NCBI GenBank assembly: GCA_964059195.1
Contig: CAXKWD010000007.1
Span: 61,566,705-61,630,704 of the forward strand
Source: Ectobius pallidus
Lineage: Eukaryota > Arthropoda > Insecta > Blattodea > Ectobiidae
Length of the DNA stretch: 64,000 nt
Direction of reading: 5' to 3'
This document shows, in pieces, positions 32,866-44,078 of the stretch. Made by a program: the position numbers and the translations under genes. The notes under the pieces were generated by a model, which was not told the origin of the DNA, searched no databases, and saw nothing but the letters and a program-made list of their open reading frames with translations. Position 1 is the first letter of the stretch. The number at the start of each line of letters is the position of its first letter.

Positions 32866-33084
32866 TGTTAAAGTATTTTGTATGAGAAACAATTTGTGCG
32901 ATTAATCCTTCACTTGTTCACCTGCATCAAGCGCCAACGCCACCTGTGGGTAGTTGTGTTAATCTCTGCTCTGTGTGTAGCCATGTTTATGCAGTGTACC
33001 TTGTGCTAAATATATTCCTTTGTTCATCCGAATGTACGCGAGTTGTTCTTAGTTTATTCCTGCAATCCATTGAACATTTTCACA
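32866..33084 (+). repeat. Copia 3' LTR (219 bp)
   Basis: Identical to the 5' LTR. It is preceded by a short purine stretch GTGAGGG as polypurine tract and followed by AGATT. Confidence 0.95.
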
Positions 33085-34139
33085 AGATTTCTTACTCATT
33101 TGTGTCTATATGTGCCCCTCGTAATGAATGGTCAGTAAACAAGGTTTGTGAGACTGTTTTCCAAGGGGATTGCCAACTCAACTCAGGTCCCTTAGAACAA
33201 CTATTTCTTCCAGATTATTCTGTAACTTATTTGACAAATTCAATTGCAACTCCTTTTATTAGCAGTGTTCCCCCACTCGACCGCCAACAATGATAGATGG
33301 CTTAGCAGTCGGGTGGTAGGCCTAGTGCCTTCAGGGATGAAGCGCCACAGAGTTATTTTTGTTTTAATGACCCCACTCATTAAACTCAGAAACCATCCCG
33401 GTGTTTGTAGTGATATAATGTCTAATTCTAACCCAATTCAAGGTGTGAGATGAAACTTATGACGAACTTTAAGGAAACAAGGAATCTGGTAAATTAATTC
33501 ATACTCTTCACAGACCCCTTTCATGGTTCCATGTAAACCAAGGGATCCTATAGGTTGGGAAGTGCTGGAATAGTGTATTAGGAGATAATCTTACCGTTCT
33601 AATCTGTTCCCAAGAACATTTGAACTGTCTGTTTTCAAAGGCCTGAAAAGGTCTTCCTTCATTAGCGTTTTGTTGTAACATAATTCGAAATATTCTTTGG
33701 TCCACCTGAAATAGAATAGAATAGCAGTACTCTATTAATCCATTTTATCGAAATACATTTGAAGTACGATAAGTCAAACTTAACATAAGAAATTTAAGAA
33801 ACAATTAGAACATTGAAAGTTAATAATAATATTGTACTATCTCTACTGATAATCATAACCTATGAAACAAATTTGAAAAGAAAGAAAAAAAGTTATGAAA
33901 TTAGGAAAGAAAAAGCTGTGATAACAACGTGTTATGAAAGTTATAAAAAGGAAAGTAAAAGTTATGAATCAAATAGGAAGTCATTCTGTGTTGGAAGTTA
34001 AATTGGCATTACAATAGGAATAACAATAATAATATCAACAAAAACAATAATATTAAGACTGTACGATATGTTTAGTATTTGTGGATTTTATTTACCATCC
34101 AATTGATGATTTTACATGCTATACTGATATAAAACTCAT
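33085..34139. other. No gene; SINE-like piece on minus strand
   Basis: At 33296-33362 the minus strand reads CTGTGGCGCTTCATCCCTGA then AGGCACTAGGCCTACCACCC, a relative of the insert at 27656. AATAG units occur at about 33710. An A-rich stretch at 33800-34060 has no coding sense. Confidence 0.5.
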
Positions 34140-34307
34140 TGTAACATTTCAGGAGAAATGTTAACCTTTTCACATTGTGCAGTTTCTTATATATACATTT
34201 GTTTATGAACATACTTCTTAAACATTAGTAACCAAACATTCAATGAGTCGATCGATGTCTCTATCGATATCTCGAAAGCTTAGCAATGTTTTGAAATGTT
34301 TACAGAC
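34140..34307 (+). repeat. BEL 5' LTR, piece 1
   Basis: It matches the first 170 bp of the 3' LTR (start TGTAACATTTCAGGAG). It ends at the 8-bp TTACAGAC that is duplicated on the far side of the hAT-like insert. Confidence 0.9.
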
Positions 34308-36183
34308 CATTGAGCTCTATTACATACTGGAGGTAGCACTGCATGATGAAAAATCGTGACGGCAGGGTTCGCGGTCCGCCATGAAAGTGAACGTATACTT
34401 TAGGTCCTATCCCGTATCTCCTTCTAACAAACTCATGTGTATTCATGGAATTATGAAGATGTATTGGCGTTTTTAAAAAACTTTTATGAATGAAGCGTTT
34501 CAATATAAACTACTTGATGCTTTTTAAATACATAAAAAAACTAATTTCATATTGTAATGGTTTGGTAAAAATATTTCTTTAATCTAAATCAGGCGTGAAT
34601 GTGCATTGGTAAACAGTTGTAAACACTCGCATTTAAAAATTCAAAATAACTTCACATTAGGCCTAAATATTGCGATATTATGCTTCATTTCTATATATAA
34701 AGAGAATAGGCAAAATCTGTGCTAAGTGCTTTGGAAATGCATAATCCGTGACCTTCAACTGTACCGTTACTGTAGTGGATACAATTCACATTATTTTTTT
34801 TTTTTTTTAATACTTCCTGTAGACTAGCGCAAAGGGAAGCCACTGAAATGAAATTTCAAAATACTTAAAGTCTTAATACTACTTAGAAGTTCCTTTTTCT
34901 TCAAATCTGAAATTAATTAGCCATGCTATTTATCTTCTTGTTCTTGCAACAGACAATCGTCTGTAGGCTTTTGTTTTTTTCTCAATTTTGTTTTGATAGG
35001 AGATGGTGGGAGGTCATCTGCTTGTGTCTGTTTATCTATTTTCGTGTAATTTTCAGCGAGGTCTTATACAAAAACTTCTGCTTCCTCTTATTTCTGCGAT
35101 TAAAAACTAGCATGAAAAATTTAGGCCTACATGCATAAGAATACTAAGTTATATTTACATGACTGACATATTGCATAATTTATAGTCCTACATGGTACCT
35201 AAAGTATGCCTACTACTAACCACATTACGAACCACTTGTCTTTTTGGAACAATAATTTTTTGAAGATGTCCTGGAAAATTGAAGACTGATGGTACAGCAT
35301 CTTTTAGTAATTTTACGAGTACACCAGACCTTGACATTATAGCAATCAGGTGTCTGCTGCTTAATGTACTGTTCGCTGTGGGTGACCAGTGGCGTTCCTA
35401 GGGCGGGGCGGTCCGCCCCGGGTCCTACTTACTATGGGGGCCCCTAGTGATGCCCCACCCTAATATAAAAATGAATGTTCCACATCTTTTTTTGCTCATC
35501 GGAATTTTTGTATTAAATACAAATATTGCATATTTGACGTGTTACCAATTACAAAAAATTGACTCCTATTATCAATGTTTTGGTCTCCTGCTGTGAGAGG
35601 TTACTAGGAGATGCGTAGTTGGATACTGCGCTGAAATGCATCATTCAACCTATGAAAAATAGAATATGTCCTAATTTTTGTCATATTTAAACATGACCAT
35701 TTTCCCATTTCATTACTTTTTAATTATACACATATTTGTATTTTGCTAATTAGTTAACTTAATATTTTTGGACTAATATATGTTTGTATTTAATAAATAA
35801 ATACATTTAATACTACATGAGTTCACTCCCTTATTCTGGCTTTTATTTTTTCGTATATCTTAGCCCATGGAGACGATCAGAAAGACAAAAAGGCTAGCCA
35901 TAGAAAAAGAAGTTAAAAATAGTCGTGTTCGTAGCTTTTGTTGGGGGAAGGGGCCTAAGTCCACTTCCATTTCTCTGGAGCTCTGTGGAGCCATATGCCA
36001 CGCAATATTTGGCCATTTTGTCATGAAAAATAACAAAAACGCATTCATAAATATACGTTTACCATAGGAAGCACACTTCACCAATACGTACGGAGTAGCC
36101 AACTTAACAAAAAGTGAACGTCACGATTTATGCAGTTCCAAAGCACTGCTGTTGTGTATCCTGTTTATATATTGAGATCACTG
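34308..36183. mobile_element. hAT-like element inside the BEL LTR
   Basis: A 1876-bp insert is flanked by the perfect 8-bp duplication TTACAGAC (34300-34307 and 36184-36191), the size made by hAT transposases. Its ends, CATTGAGCTCTAT and the reverse complement CAGTGATCTCAAT, match at 10 of 13. Just inside, both ends carry GCACTGC/GCAGTGC and AATCGTGACG words as subterminal repeats. I see no transposase, so it is non-autonomous. A second terminus (see 35387) is nested in it. Confidence 0.75.
35387..35460 (+). mobile_element. Single hAT (Zaphod-like) terminus
   Basis: CAGTGGCGTTCCTAGGGCGG followed by a GC-rich hairpin and GGGGGCCCC. The start is like Tip100/Zaphod-type hAT ends. No matching opposite end is found nearby, so the extent is unknown. 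Confidence 0.45.
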
Positions 36184-36191
36184 TTACAGAC

Positions 36192-36416
36192 ACTCATAAA
36201 CATTAATTATAAAACAATTTGCTAAATAGTTTTTCTTAGTTTTACAGATCTTTTGAAATATGAAGATATTGTACACTCGCCGTACTTCAAAATAGAAGTC
36301 TCGAGAAGTTTCTACGCCACTTCGATCGAGAAACTGAAAGCGCTCGAATGTAATTTTAGAGGGGGTACGTAGGCTAACCTGTTTGACGCGTATTCATTCT
36401 TCATCGAACGTCACTA
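36192..36416 (+). repeat. BEL 5' LTR, piece 2
   Basis: It matches the 3' LTR from about 51107 to 51327, from ACTCATAAACATT through CATCGAAC. It ends in AACGTCACTA, the left copy of the LINE target duplication. Confidence 0.9.
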
Positions 36417-36657
36417 CGTTCATCCATCACTCTTGTTGAGTACGGACGTGTTCGAAGAGAGTTGTGTTATAACGTGATATTTTCACACATAGGTGTGTGA
36501 AGTTCGAACAGTGATAGTGTCTCAAGTTCCTTACTCATTCATACGTGGAGCATAGTGATAATCATCGAACGCTATCACGCAGTTCAACAGCAACCCACTC
36601 CATACATCCCCTTCCGTTGAAGGGGATTCTAGTCCTCAACATGATCCTTCCTATCAT

Positions 36658-38052
36658 ATGAATTCCGTTGATTCATCACATTCTAACCTAACAGTCAACA
36701 TGGACACGGACGACACCACTCCTCCTGTGTCAAAGATTAAAACATCTTTACTATACAATGAATGGCACTCAGGACCATTTACTGTAATACTAACGTCCCC
36801 TACTAAAAACGTCAGCCAACTTCATCCAATGAAGATCGGAAAAGAACTCTTCGGGAAGCCAGACAATAAAATAACGAAAATTCATAAACTCACAAAACAA
36901 CAGATAGAGCTACATTTCGCAACAGGGAAAGATGACAATTCTTTCATGCAATCGGACATATCTCGCACCCTACAATTGGAGGCGCGTATCCCCACTTATA
37001 AAATCATTACGATAGGAATCGTTAAGGGCATTCCTAAGGAATTTACAATTGAGGAAATCAAAACGAATCTTAAAACCCGCGAGGGATACCCTTTGGTCGA
37101 GGCATACAGATTCAATAGGCAGGTCCGGCTGCAGGATGGCACAGTGGAATATAGCCCTACAGAAACAGTCAAGTTAACATTTGCAGCGAGCGCCACACCT
37201 CCCAGATAGGATTTACATATACGGGGCATCGGCCCTAGTACACAAGTACATGCACCCATTTAAGCAATACAGTAAAGTCTTAAATACGGCCACCTTGTGC
37301 GTTACTGCCGTAGTGACGAGAGATGTGGTAAATGCTCAGAACCACATCCCACAGAGAAATGTACCAATACGATACTCAAGTGCTACCACTGCCAACAACA
37401 GCACGAGGCTTTTAATAAGAAGTGCCCACAATATGTCCTACAGGTCAAAACAACCCGACTGATGTCGGAATACAACATTTCGTATCAACAGGCTACTCAA
37501 ATTTACCAGGGCAATCTCTCCGTGGCGGACGTGGTCCGATCACAAGTTCAGTCATTTACTTTTCCAGGACACGTGCCCACACCCTCCACCGCTCCCAGTA
37601 CCGTTACTAGCGAGCAATTCCAAAAATTGCCAGAACAACGTCCCCCTAAGCGGAAATGCACGCAACCCTTGCGGAGTAGCTTACAGGAACCCCCGTCCAA
37701 GCAAGGATCTACCCGGATAAGCCAGCAACTGGATTATACACAGATATTGTATCACCCGCACGGCAGACCCATGCCTCAGGAGATTTTACGCCCATCCCCA
37801 GACTCACAACAGGTCCAGCATAAGTCCAAAGCAGAAGGAACAGAAGATCAAGCACAAATGGCACAATTGCCTGATGGCGATTCAACAAAACCCCCGGGCG
37901 CCGATAACTCGTCGAGCGACGAGCCAATAAAGGGTAACGACGACCAGGAACGATACTACATACAGAAGGTATTCAGGTTGCTATTGGCGGAGGCACCGAT
38001 ACACATCCGGAAAGATATTCGAGATATCCAAAAACGATTCCTAATGCAATAA
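36658..38052 (+). pseudogene. LINE ORF1 with zinc knuckles, frameshifted
   Basis: The first frame (36658-37209) begins MNSVDSSHSN and contains the region usual before LINE CCHC motifs (IVKGIPKEFTIEEIKTNL, EAYRFNRQV). A frameshift near 37200 is followed by a second frame to 38052 with Cys-rich knuckles: RCGKCSEPHPTEKC and CYHCQQQHEAFNKKC. This is the PRE-C2HC plus zinc knuckle order of I-clade and Jockey ORF1, a nucleic-acid chaperone that coats the RNA. The tail is Gln/Pro-rich. It ends at the TAA that precedes ORF2. One indel, otherwise readable. Confidence 0.75.
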
Positions 38053-40052
38053 TGGTCAGAGAATCCTCACACACATTAAAGATTCTCCATAGGAATGCCA
38101 GAAGTGTTAAATACAAACTAGATTTACAGCGGACACTGAACACGTACAGTATAGACATATTCTTCATCTCAGAAACGTGGCTTCAACCAACAGAAAATTT
38201 CACAATAAAACAATTTCACATTATTCGCCAGGACAGAACAACAGGTTGGGGAGGGATCTGTTTTGGAATAAGACGGTCACTCTACAAGCATTTTCAAATT
38301 CAGTATGTAGAACAGAAATACTTTCACCATAATGTGCAACACGCTTCACTCCAAATTGACAAAAAATATGATAAACGCATACAGTCTCTAATATACCCGA
38401 TACTCAAACGGATAGTACGAGCGGCGGGGAATCCATCTCTACAGGCACTACAAGTAGAACTAAATATCTGGCCCCAAGCACTCCGTAGAAGGAAACTAGC
38501 AGCACAATTTATAGCCCGACTATTTGCGAATTTTAAGCAACCCATCATTCCAAAATTAATCCTGCTCTCTGAAAAACACAATACAAAGAAAATCTCCAAC
38601 ACGAATGAACCACCGGCTTTAATTGAGGCCTTTAAATTTCTTCACCACAGTGAATTTATTCTCAAATCCCCATCATTTCCGTGCTATAGCATTCCGTACC
38701 ATGAACATTTCGTACCAACGAGCATCTATACATCACACTCCACCAAAGAAGATTATTACGCCACAATTGATACCATCAAACAGGACTACACAACAAAACA
38801 GGTGCAGGTAATCCAAATATTTACAGACGGATCAAAGTCAACAACGGGAACAGGTGCAGCAGTAGTAATAAGGGATTACAAATGTAAAAAGTGCAGTAAA
38901 AAGGTGAGGAACGGAGTTCTGTGTACAGGATGTGACAAGTATGTACATTTTAGATGTGGCAAAATAGATCCTGTAACTAGAGAAGAGGAAAATCTGTGTC
39001 GATGGATGTGCGCGACTTGCCGCCAAAATGGAGAATCGGTTGACCTCACTAACGCCATGCCTACAACTAACATGTCCTCGCAGGAAACAAGCAGAGACAT
39101 TATCAGTGATCTAACAAACGAAAACAATAACCTAAAACTTATCATTGAATTTCTAAAAAACGACCTTCAAGGCCTAGAAGACAAAGTCAAACAACTGGAA
39201 TCTGGTGACCGACACGTGGTTAATGGGACTCAAAAAAACCCAGAAACAGTCAACAAGCAAACCCCGGAAACCCAAAACTTTAATTGGTCCTACCCTAAAG
39301 TTAATACACCGGTAAATAGACGCAATAATGACAATAATCCAATCTTACTTCAGAACAGATTCTCTGCATTGGACGTACATAACCTCATAGACCTACATTC
39401 AGATGAGGGTGAGGGTGAATATAGTTATAATCCAAGCTCTACCCACACTCGCAACACAAATAACATTCTCTCCAGTAGTGCCCAGAACGCAAGCCATGAT
39501 CTAAACAGAACAAGTGCTGAAAAAAATGTGTTACCAGTAGGCCTACCAAAAAAGGAAATAATTGTGATGGGGGACTCGTTACTCAAATTAGCAGGCCAGT
39601 CTTGTATGGATAAGGGGTACAAGGTGTGCTGCTTCCCAGGAATTAAAACCCAAGAGCTAAGGCACAAAGTGGAACAAATGAATCTTTGTGCATCCAAACC
39701 AGAAATTGTGGTATTGCATGTAGGTAGCAATGACATTCGGAATGGCATTATGGCCGAAGAAATTATGGGGGACTCTATGGATCTGGTTGATGCTATAAAA
39801 AATGAATCACCAGAAACCAAAATAATAATCAGTGGCATTCTCAATCGAAGTGACGTTAGCAAGGCGAGAATCAGAAGGATAAACGAAGAGTTGGAATGGC
39901 TTTGTTCAGTAAGAGGATGTATGTTAGTAGATGGTAATTGCTGGATCAACGAACAGGATAAGGCAAGAGATGGAATACACGTAAATAGAAGAGGGGCATA
40001 CAAACTAGGAAATTTACTGTGTAATGCCATCGACTACTGTCAGGAAAATTAG
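38052..40052 (+). CDS. Chimeric LINE ORF: endonuclease, RNase H start, PHD, SGNH esterase
   Basis: One open frame of 666 codons made by two events. Residues 1-95 are the start of an APE-type endonuclease (HRNARSVKYKL, ISETWLQP). The RT is absent: from about 96 the frame reads the segment that follows RT, then the RNase H start (IFTDGSKSTTGTGAA) up to about residue 275. From 278 it enters ORF1 of a second LINE: a PHD-type finger (CKKC, CTGC, HFRC, CATC; 278-325), an acidic coiled coil (ENNNLKLIIEFLKNDLQGLE) and an SGNH/GDSL esterase with Gly507-Asp-Ser509, Gly558-x-Asn-Asp561 and Asp640-x-x-His643. The catalytic Ser, Asp and His all remain. The join is in frame by chance or selection; no host function is implied. 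Confidence 0.8.
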   Translation: MVRESSHTLKILHRNARSVKYKLDLQRTLNTYSIDIFFISETWLQPTENFTIKQFHIIRQDRTTGWGGICFGIRRSLYKHFQIQYVEQKYFHHNVQHASLQIDKKYDKRIQSLIYPILKRIVRAAGNPSLQALQVELNIWPQALRRRKLAAQFIARLFANFKQPIIPKLILLSEKHNTKKISNTNEPPALIEAFKFLHHSEFILKSPSFPCYSIPYHEHFVPTSIYTSHSTKEDYYATIDTIKQDYTTKQVQVIQIFTDGSKSTTGTGAAVVIRDYKCKKCSKKVRNGVLCTGCDKYVHFRCGKIDPVTREEENLCRWMCATCRQNGESVDLTNAMPTTNMSSQETSRDIISDLTNENNNLKLIIEFLKNDLQGLEDKVKQLESGDRHVVNGTQKNPETVNKQTPETQNFNWSYPKVNTPVNRRNNDNNPILLQNRFSALDVHNLIDLHSDEGEGEYSYNPSSTHTRNTNNILSSSAQNASHDLNRTSAEKNVLPVGLPKKEIIVMGDSLLKLAGQSCMDKGYKVCCFPGIKTQELRHKVEQMNLCASKPEIVVLHVGSNDIRNGIMAEEIMGDSMDLVDAIKNESPETKIIISGILNRSDVSKARIRRINEELEWLCSVRGCMLVDGNCWINEQDKARDGIHVNRRGAYKLGNLLCNAIDYCQEN

Positions 40053-41218
40053 TGGCTAAAGTGGTGGAAGATGAATGTAGAAGTGAGCTAGTGGACCTTG
40101 TTAAGTTAAATATTAGCCCAGATCCTTATAGTGCTTCGGCAACGGGTATTGTCCGTGCAAGTGTCAATACTAGTAGCATCAATAGTGATGAGCTAACAAT
40201 TCTGTACTGGAATGTCCAAAGTCTACCCAATAAATGCACAGAACTGGAGTTGATGTCTTCTACACTTAACATTAATGTAATCTGTATTTCTGAGCACTGG
40301 CTTAATCAACATGAAATAACTAACCTGTGTCTACCTGGTTATGTATGTGCTGACTTCTTCTGTAGAGAGAATTTTCGTCATGGTGGTGTAGCAATATTCG
40401 TGAGACAAGGCTTAACCTTTAAGCCTAATAGCAACCTGAATAATCTCTCTGTTGAAAGGGTTTGTGAACTTTCATCAGTGACTATTGTTGAAATCAGTGT
40501 TATTATCGTGGTCCTATATAGAACACCTAATCCTAATAATTTCTATCATTTCATTGACACGTTACAAGTTCTTCTTGCTGCTGTTTTTAGTTTGGGAAAA
40601 TATTCTGTCATACTTTGTGGGGATTTTAATGTTAACTTCATTGACGGAGGTGATAGTAATTTTAGGATAATATTAGATAATCTCTTTCAGTCCTTTGGCC
40701 TACAGTTAAGTGTGCTAGAAGTAACCAGACCTAGGTCTGGGACATGTATTGATAACGTTGTGACATCATTACATTCTGACAGAATTGAAGCTAAAGTTTT
40801 ACCAATGGTGGGGTCGGATCATGATGCCATCAGTGTTAAAGCTAGAGTTGTTAATACTAATTGTTCTAACAACTCTCAGGGTGCCAAAATCATCTATAGA
40901 CCTCTCAATGACCAAGGTAGTGCCTATTTTTGTTTCTTACTATCTAAAATTAATTGGTTATCACTTTATAAGATACATGACATTGACAACATGTTTGAAT
41001 TCTTTATGAGTATATTTCTGAACACTGTAAACATGGCCTTACCCCTTAAAACTCTATCTAGGAAATCTAATACTAAACATAAATGGTTTACAGAAGATCT
41101 CCGTAACCTGAAAAAGAATTGCTTGAAACTGTATGTCACTTATAAAAACAGTGGTTCAGAAAGCTCGAAAAGGGCTTACTTGTTTCACAAAAATTATACA
41201 TTAAGGAAGTCAAACTAG
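40052..41218 (+). pseudogene. Inner LINE ORF2, endonuclease part
   Basis: The frame opens at a GTG that overlaps the TAG stop of ORF1 (TAGTG); no ATG occurs for the first 60 or so codons, so the real initiation is unclear. It contains the APE endonuclease blocks: LYWNVQSLPNK, ISEHWLN, RHGGVAIFVRQG, LCGDFNVNF, and the SDHDAI block, all near-intact. It cuts the target site to prime reverse transcription. Near 41205 a frameshift ends it (FHKNYTLRKSN); the next residues continue in another frame. Confidence 0.85.
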
Positions 41219-43044
41219 CCAAGATAAACTATAATTCCAATCTTATTAATTCCTCTTCTAATAAATCCAAAGCTATATGGTCGGTAATTAAGGACACCTC
41301 TGGTATTAACAGTAAGCCTGTCTCTGAGAATCTTGAAATTTCTGCTGATGAGTTTAATGATTACTTTTTGAATATTGTTGATGAAATCTTAAGAGATATT
41401 AAAGTATGTGAACATAACTCATCCTATTACATGGAGTTGGCTGAAAAAAATAATATTAATAATAGGCCCACTCAGAATATGAGGGAGAACAATGGTGATC
41501 TCTGTAGGTTATTCAATTTTAGTGAAGTCACAGTAGATACTGTATATAGTAAGATTGTATCACTTAAGAACAGTAAAGCTCTAGACATATATGGTATCAA
41601 CTTCATTCTAGTGAAGATATCAGCACCATATGTGGCTGAACCTATATCATTTTTAATCAACAAATGTATCAACCTAGGCTATTTTCCTGAACTGTTGAAA
41701 GTTGGTAAAATCACACCCGTCTTCAAAAAAGGTAACAAGTCTGATGTTAAAAATTATAGACCTGTTTCTGTCCTACCAATTGTCTCTAAGGTATTTGAGT
41801 GTATTCTTAATGATCAAATTATAAAATATTTTGAAAGTGAAAATCTTTTCTCAAATTGTCAGTTTGGATTCCGCAAGGGTCGATGTACTAGTGAGCTGTT
41901 ATCAACCTGGTGTATGACTGCCTATCAGGACTTAACAAGAAAGAATCTACATGGTGTAAAATGTATGATTTCTCAAGAGCCTCTGACACTATCTCACATG
42001 TGACTCTAGCTGATAAATTGAGATTTTATGGTTTTAGTGATGAAGCTCTCAACTTAATTCTGTCATATCTATCTGGAAGACTGCAATGTGTTCACCTCAA
42101 TGGTATCCAATCACAACTTAAGTCTATCAAACATGGTGTACCTCAGGGTTCTATATTGGGCCCTATCTTATTTATTATTTATATAAATGATTTACCTAGT
42201 GTCCTGTCTGTCTATAATAACACATCTAAAGATTTCCTAAATTCGTATCTCTATGCAGATGATCTGGCTCTGACTGCTGTAACTGACTGTGACCTCAACA
42301 CCTTAAATCACTTAAAAGTTAGTGATGATATTGTTCTAGATTGGACTGCAGCTAATTCTTTATATGTTAATGACTCTAAAGTTACTGACTTGAAATTCAC
42401 TTTTGATAGGAAACATCAGCACTTCTATAAGGATGCCAAATTTCTTGGCATCGTCCTCCAAGGAGGTTTAAATTGGTCATCTCACGTTGTATTAATCTCT
42501 AATAAGATTGCCAAAGGTATATTTGTGCTTCGCAGACTGCAAAAATATGTTACTAGAGAAGTATTAACTTCTGCATACTATGCTTATGTTCATAGCCATT
42601 TAACTTATGGTACTCTACTCTGGGGTAATTGTAGTTTTGCACTTAACATCTTCAAATTACAGAAGAAGGCTTTAAGGATAATCTTTGGTGCTGATTGGAA
42701 AGCCCACTGTAAACCTCATCTCATCTGGTATTCTCAGCCTACCATCTATATATATTTTACAGTGTTTGTTATATGTCAAGAGTAATTCTGATAACTTTAA
42801 AACTTATTCTGATGTACATACCTTTGGCACCAGAAATTGCAATAACATTTTACAGGATCAATGCTTGTTTGCAACAACCAAACATAATTTTAGGTACATG
42901 TCAGTGAAAATGTTTAATTCTTTTCCGGTTGCTACTAGAAATTTAACTTTTAAACACTTTAAAGGCATAGTACTGATGAAACTAAAACAAATCTGCTTAT
43001 ACAAAAATTATGAATTTTTTGAGGTAGCCAAAAACTTTAAATAA
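41219..43044 (+). pseudogene. Inner LINE ORF2, reverse transcriptase, frameshifted
   Basis: After the first shift the frame to 42003 gives the RT N-terminus: SKAIWSVIK, DIYGINFILVK, IT(P)VFKKG and NYRPVSVLPIVSKVFE, then QFGFRKGR. A second shift near 41905 gives ASDTISHVTLADKLRFYG (catalytic Asp of FD.S.AFD reads as ASD), GVPQGSILGPILFIIYINDL, LYADDLAL at Tyr115-Asp118 of the 41910 frame, KFLGI and LWGN blocks. A third shift near 42740 gives the C-terminal tail to the TAA at 43044 (MFNSFPVATR). It has all RT motifs in three frames, so it is dead by at least three indels. Confidence 0.85.
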
Positions 43045-43275
43045 TCTTTAAGTACCTACTATTTGACCTACACATTGCACTTTTTATTTATTTATTTATT
43101 GTTTTGTAGTGTTGTATTGATCCTGTATTTCTTTGTATTTCTTTGTATCTCTTTGTATTTCTCTGTATGTATTTCTAAAACTATTCTTGTACCCTTGTAC
43201 TATAATAGTTTGTTATATTGTATCCTATACCGCATAACTGCGGTCAAAATGGATTAAATAAATATGAAATATGAA

Positions 43276-44078
43276 ATACAGAACAGCAATACAGAATACC
43301 GCATAAAACTACATCAACAAACCTCCAGTTATACGGCGGAGCTCATAGCAATACGACACGCGATTCTCCACATAAAAAGAACCACCTCAACAATGTCATC
43401 ATCTGCTCCGATTGTAAAAGTGCTCTCCAATCCATAAATCAACCAGCATATGATACGAAACAAAACTGGTTCCTCACAAAATATATCAAACACCTCTTAT
43501 GGACCACACGGGACAACAATGTTCACCTCGTGTGGACCCCCGCCCACTGCAACATATCAGGCAATGAAAGGGCCGATAAGGCCGCAAAACAAGCTGATCA
43601 ACAACCACAGAATAGTACCATTCAAGTCCCCATCCAGGATTACATAACTCTATACATTCAGGGGCTCGCGCAGGTATGGACATCTTCCTGGCGACAATAC
43701 CGGCAGCATCACGCAATTGAATACGGCAAGATACAACCCGTTATTCAGAGCTCTCCGTGGTTTCAACGGATTCACTTTTCTACGCAAGATACATTAACCA
43801 TTATGCGTTTAAGACTTGGGACTGCATTAACACCAGAATACCTTCATAGAATTCGTCGCACGGATACACCGTTGTGCGAATGTGGACAGCGCGGGCATTT
43901 GCAACATGTAATCTTCGGTTGCCAGCAGAACCAATATATTACGCAACTTCTCATCGACTTAAACAACGCAGGACTCCAGCTTCCAGCCTCACTTACCTAC
44001 ATATTACGAAATCCGACTAAGAGATTTCTACAAATCCTGTTGACACGTCATCTAAAGAAATGTAAAATGAAAATCTGA
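43276..44078 (+). pseudogene. Outer LINE RNase H end and C-terminal domain
   Basis: The outer LINE resumes with SSYTAELIAIRHAILHI, the E motif of RNase H, then ICSDCKSALQSI (D motif) and, in the 43530 frame, WTPAHCNISGNERADKAAKQ (the H/D motif). Frame changes occur around 43390 and 43500. A C-terminal segment with a Cys/His block (LCECGQRGHLQHVIFGC) follows and ends at 44078. This segment is typical of I/Jockey-like ORF2 ends and may bind RNA or DNA. The start of this RNase H is at about residue 255 of the chimeric frame. Confidence 0.8.

Larger units (their letters stand above)
28559..33084 (+). mobile_element. Young Copia LTR retrotransposon
   Basis: Identical 219-bp LTRs begin TGTTAAAGTATTTTG and end CATTTTCACA, with the 5-bp target duplication AGATT (28554-28558 and 33085-33089). 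The order is LTR, initiator-Met PBS, gag, protease, integrase, RT, RNase H, LTR. The whole is 4526 bp. It has three coding lesions: an in-frame TAA, a 2-base frameshift, and a changed protease residue. Confidence 0.95.
38877..43275 (+). mobile_element. CR1/Jockey-like LINE inserted in RNase H of the outer LINE
   Basis: It begins in a PHD-type finger (so probably 5'-truncated), carries ORF1 with an esterase and ORF2 with endonuclease and RT, and ends with two ATGAAAT units after an AATAAAT. The outer LINE resumes at about 43276. A target duplication is not clear. There is no RNase H in this element. Confidence 0.8.

Noticed and set aside
34837..34848. GCCACTG considered as the missing end of the hAT terminus at 35387
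   Set aside because: Only a few bases match and it lies on the wrong side for a terminal inverted repeat pair.
38052..40052. The 666-codon fusion as a domesticated host gene
   Set aside because: Both halves are explained by ordinary LINE parts and nesting; the flanking LINE ORFs are decayed and there is no intron or promoter evidence. It is kept as a finding, not as a host gene.
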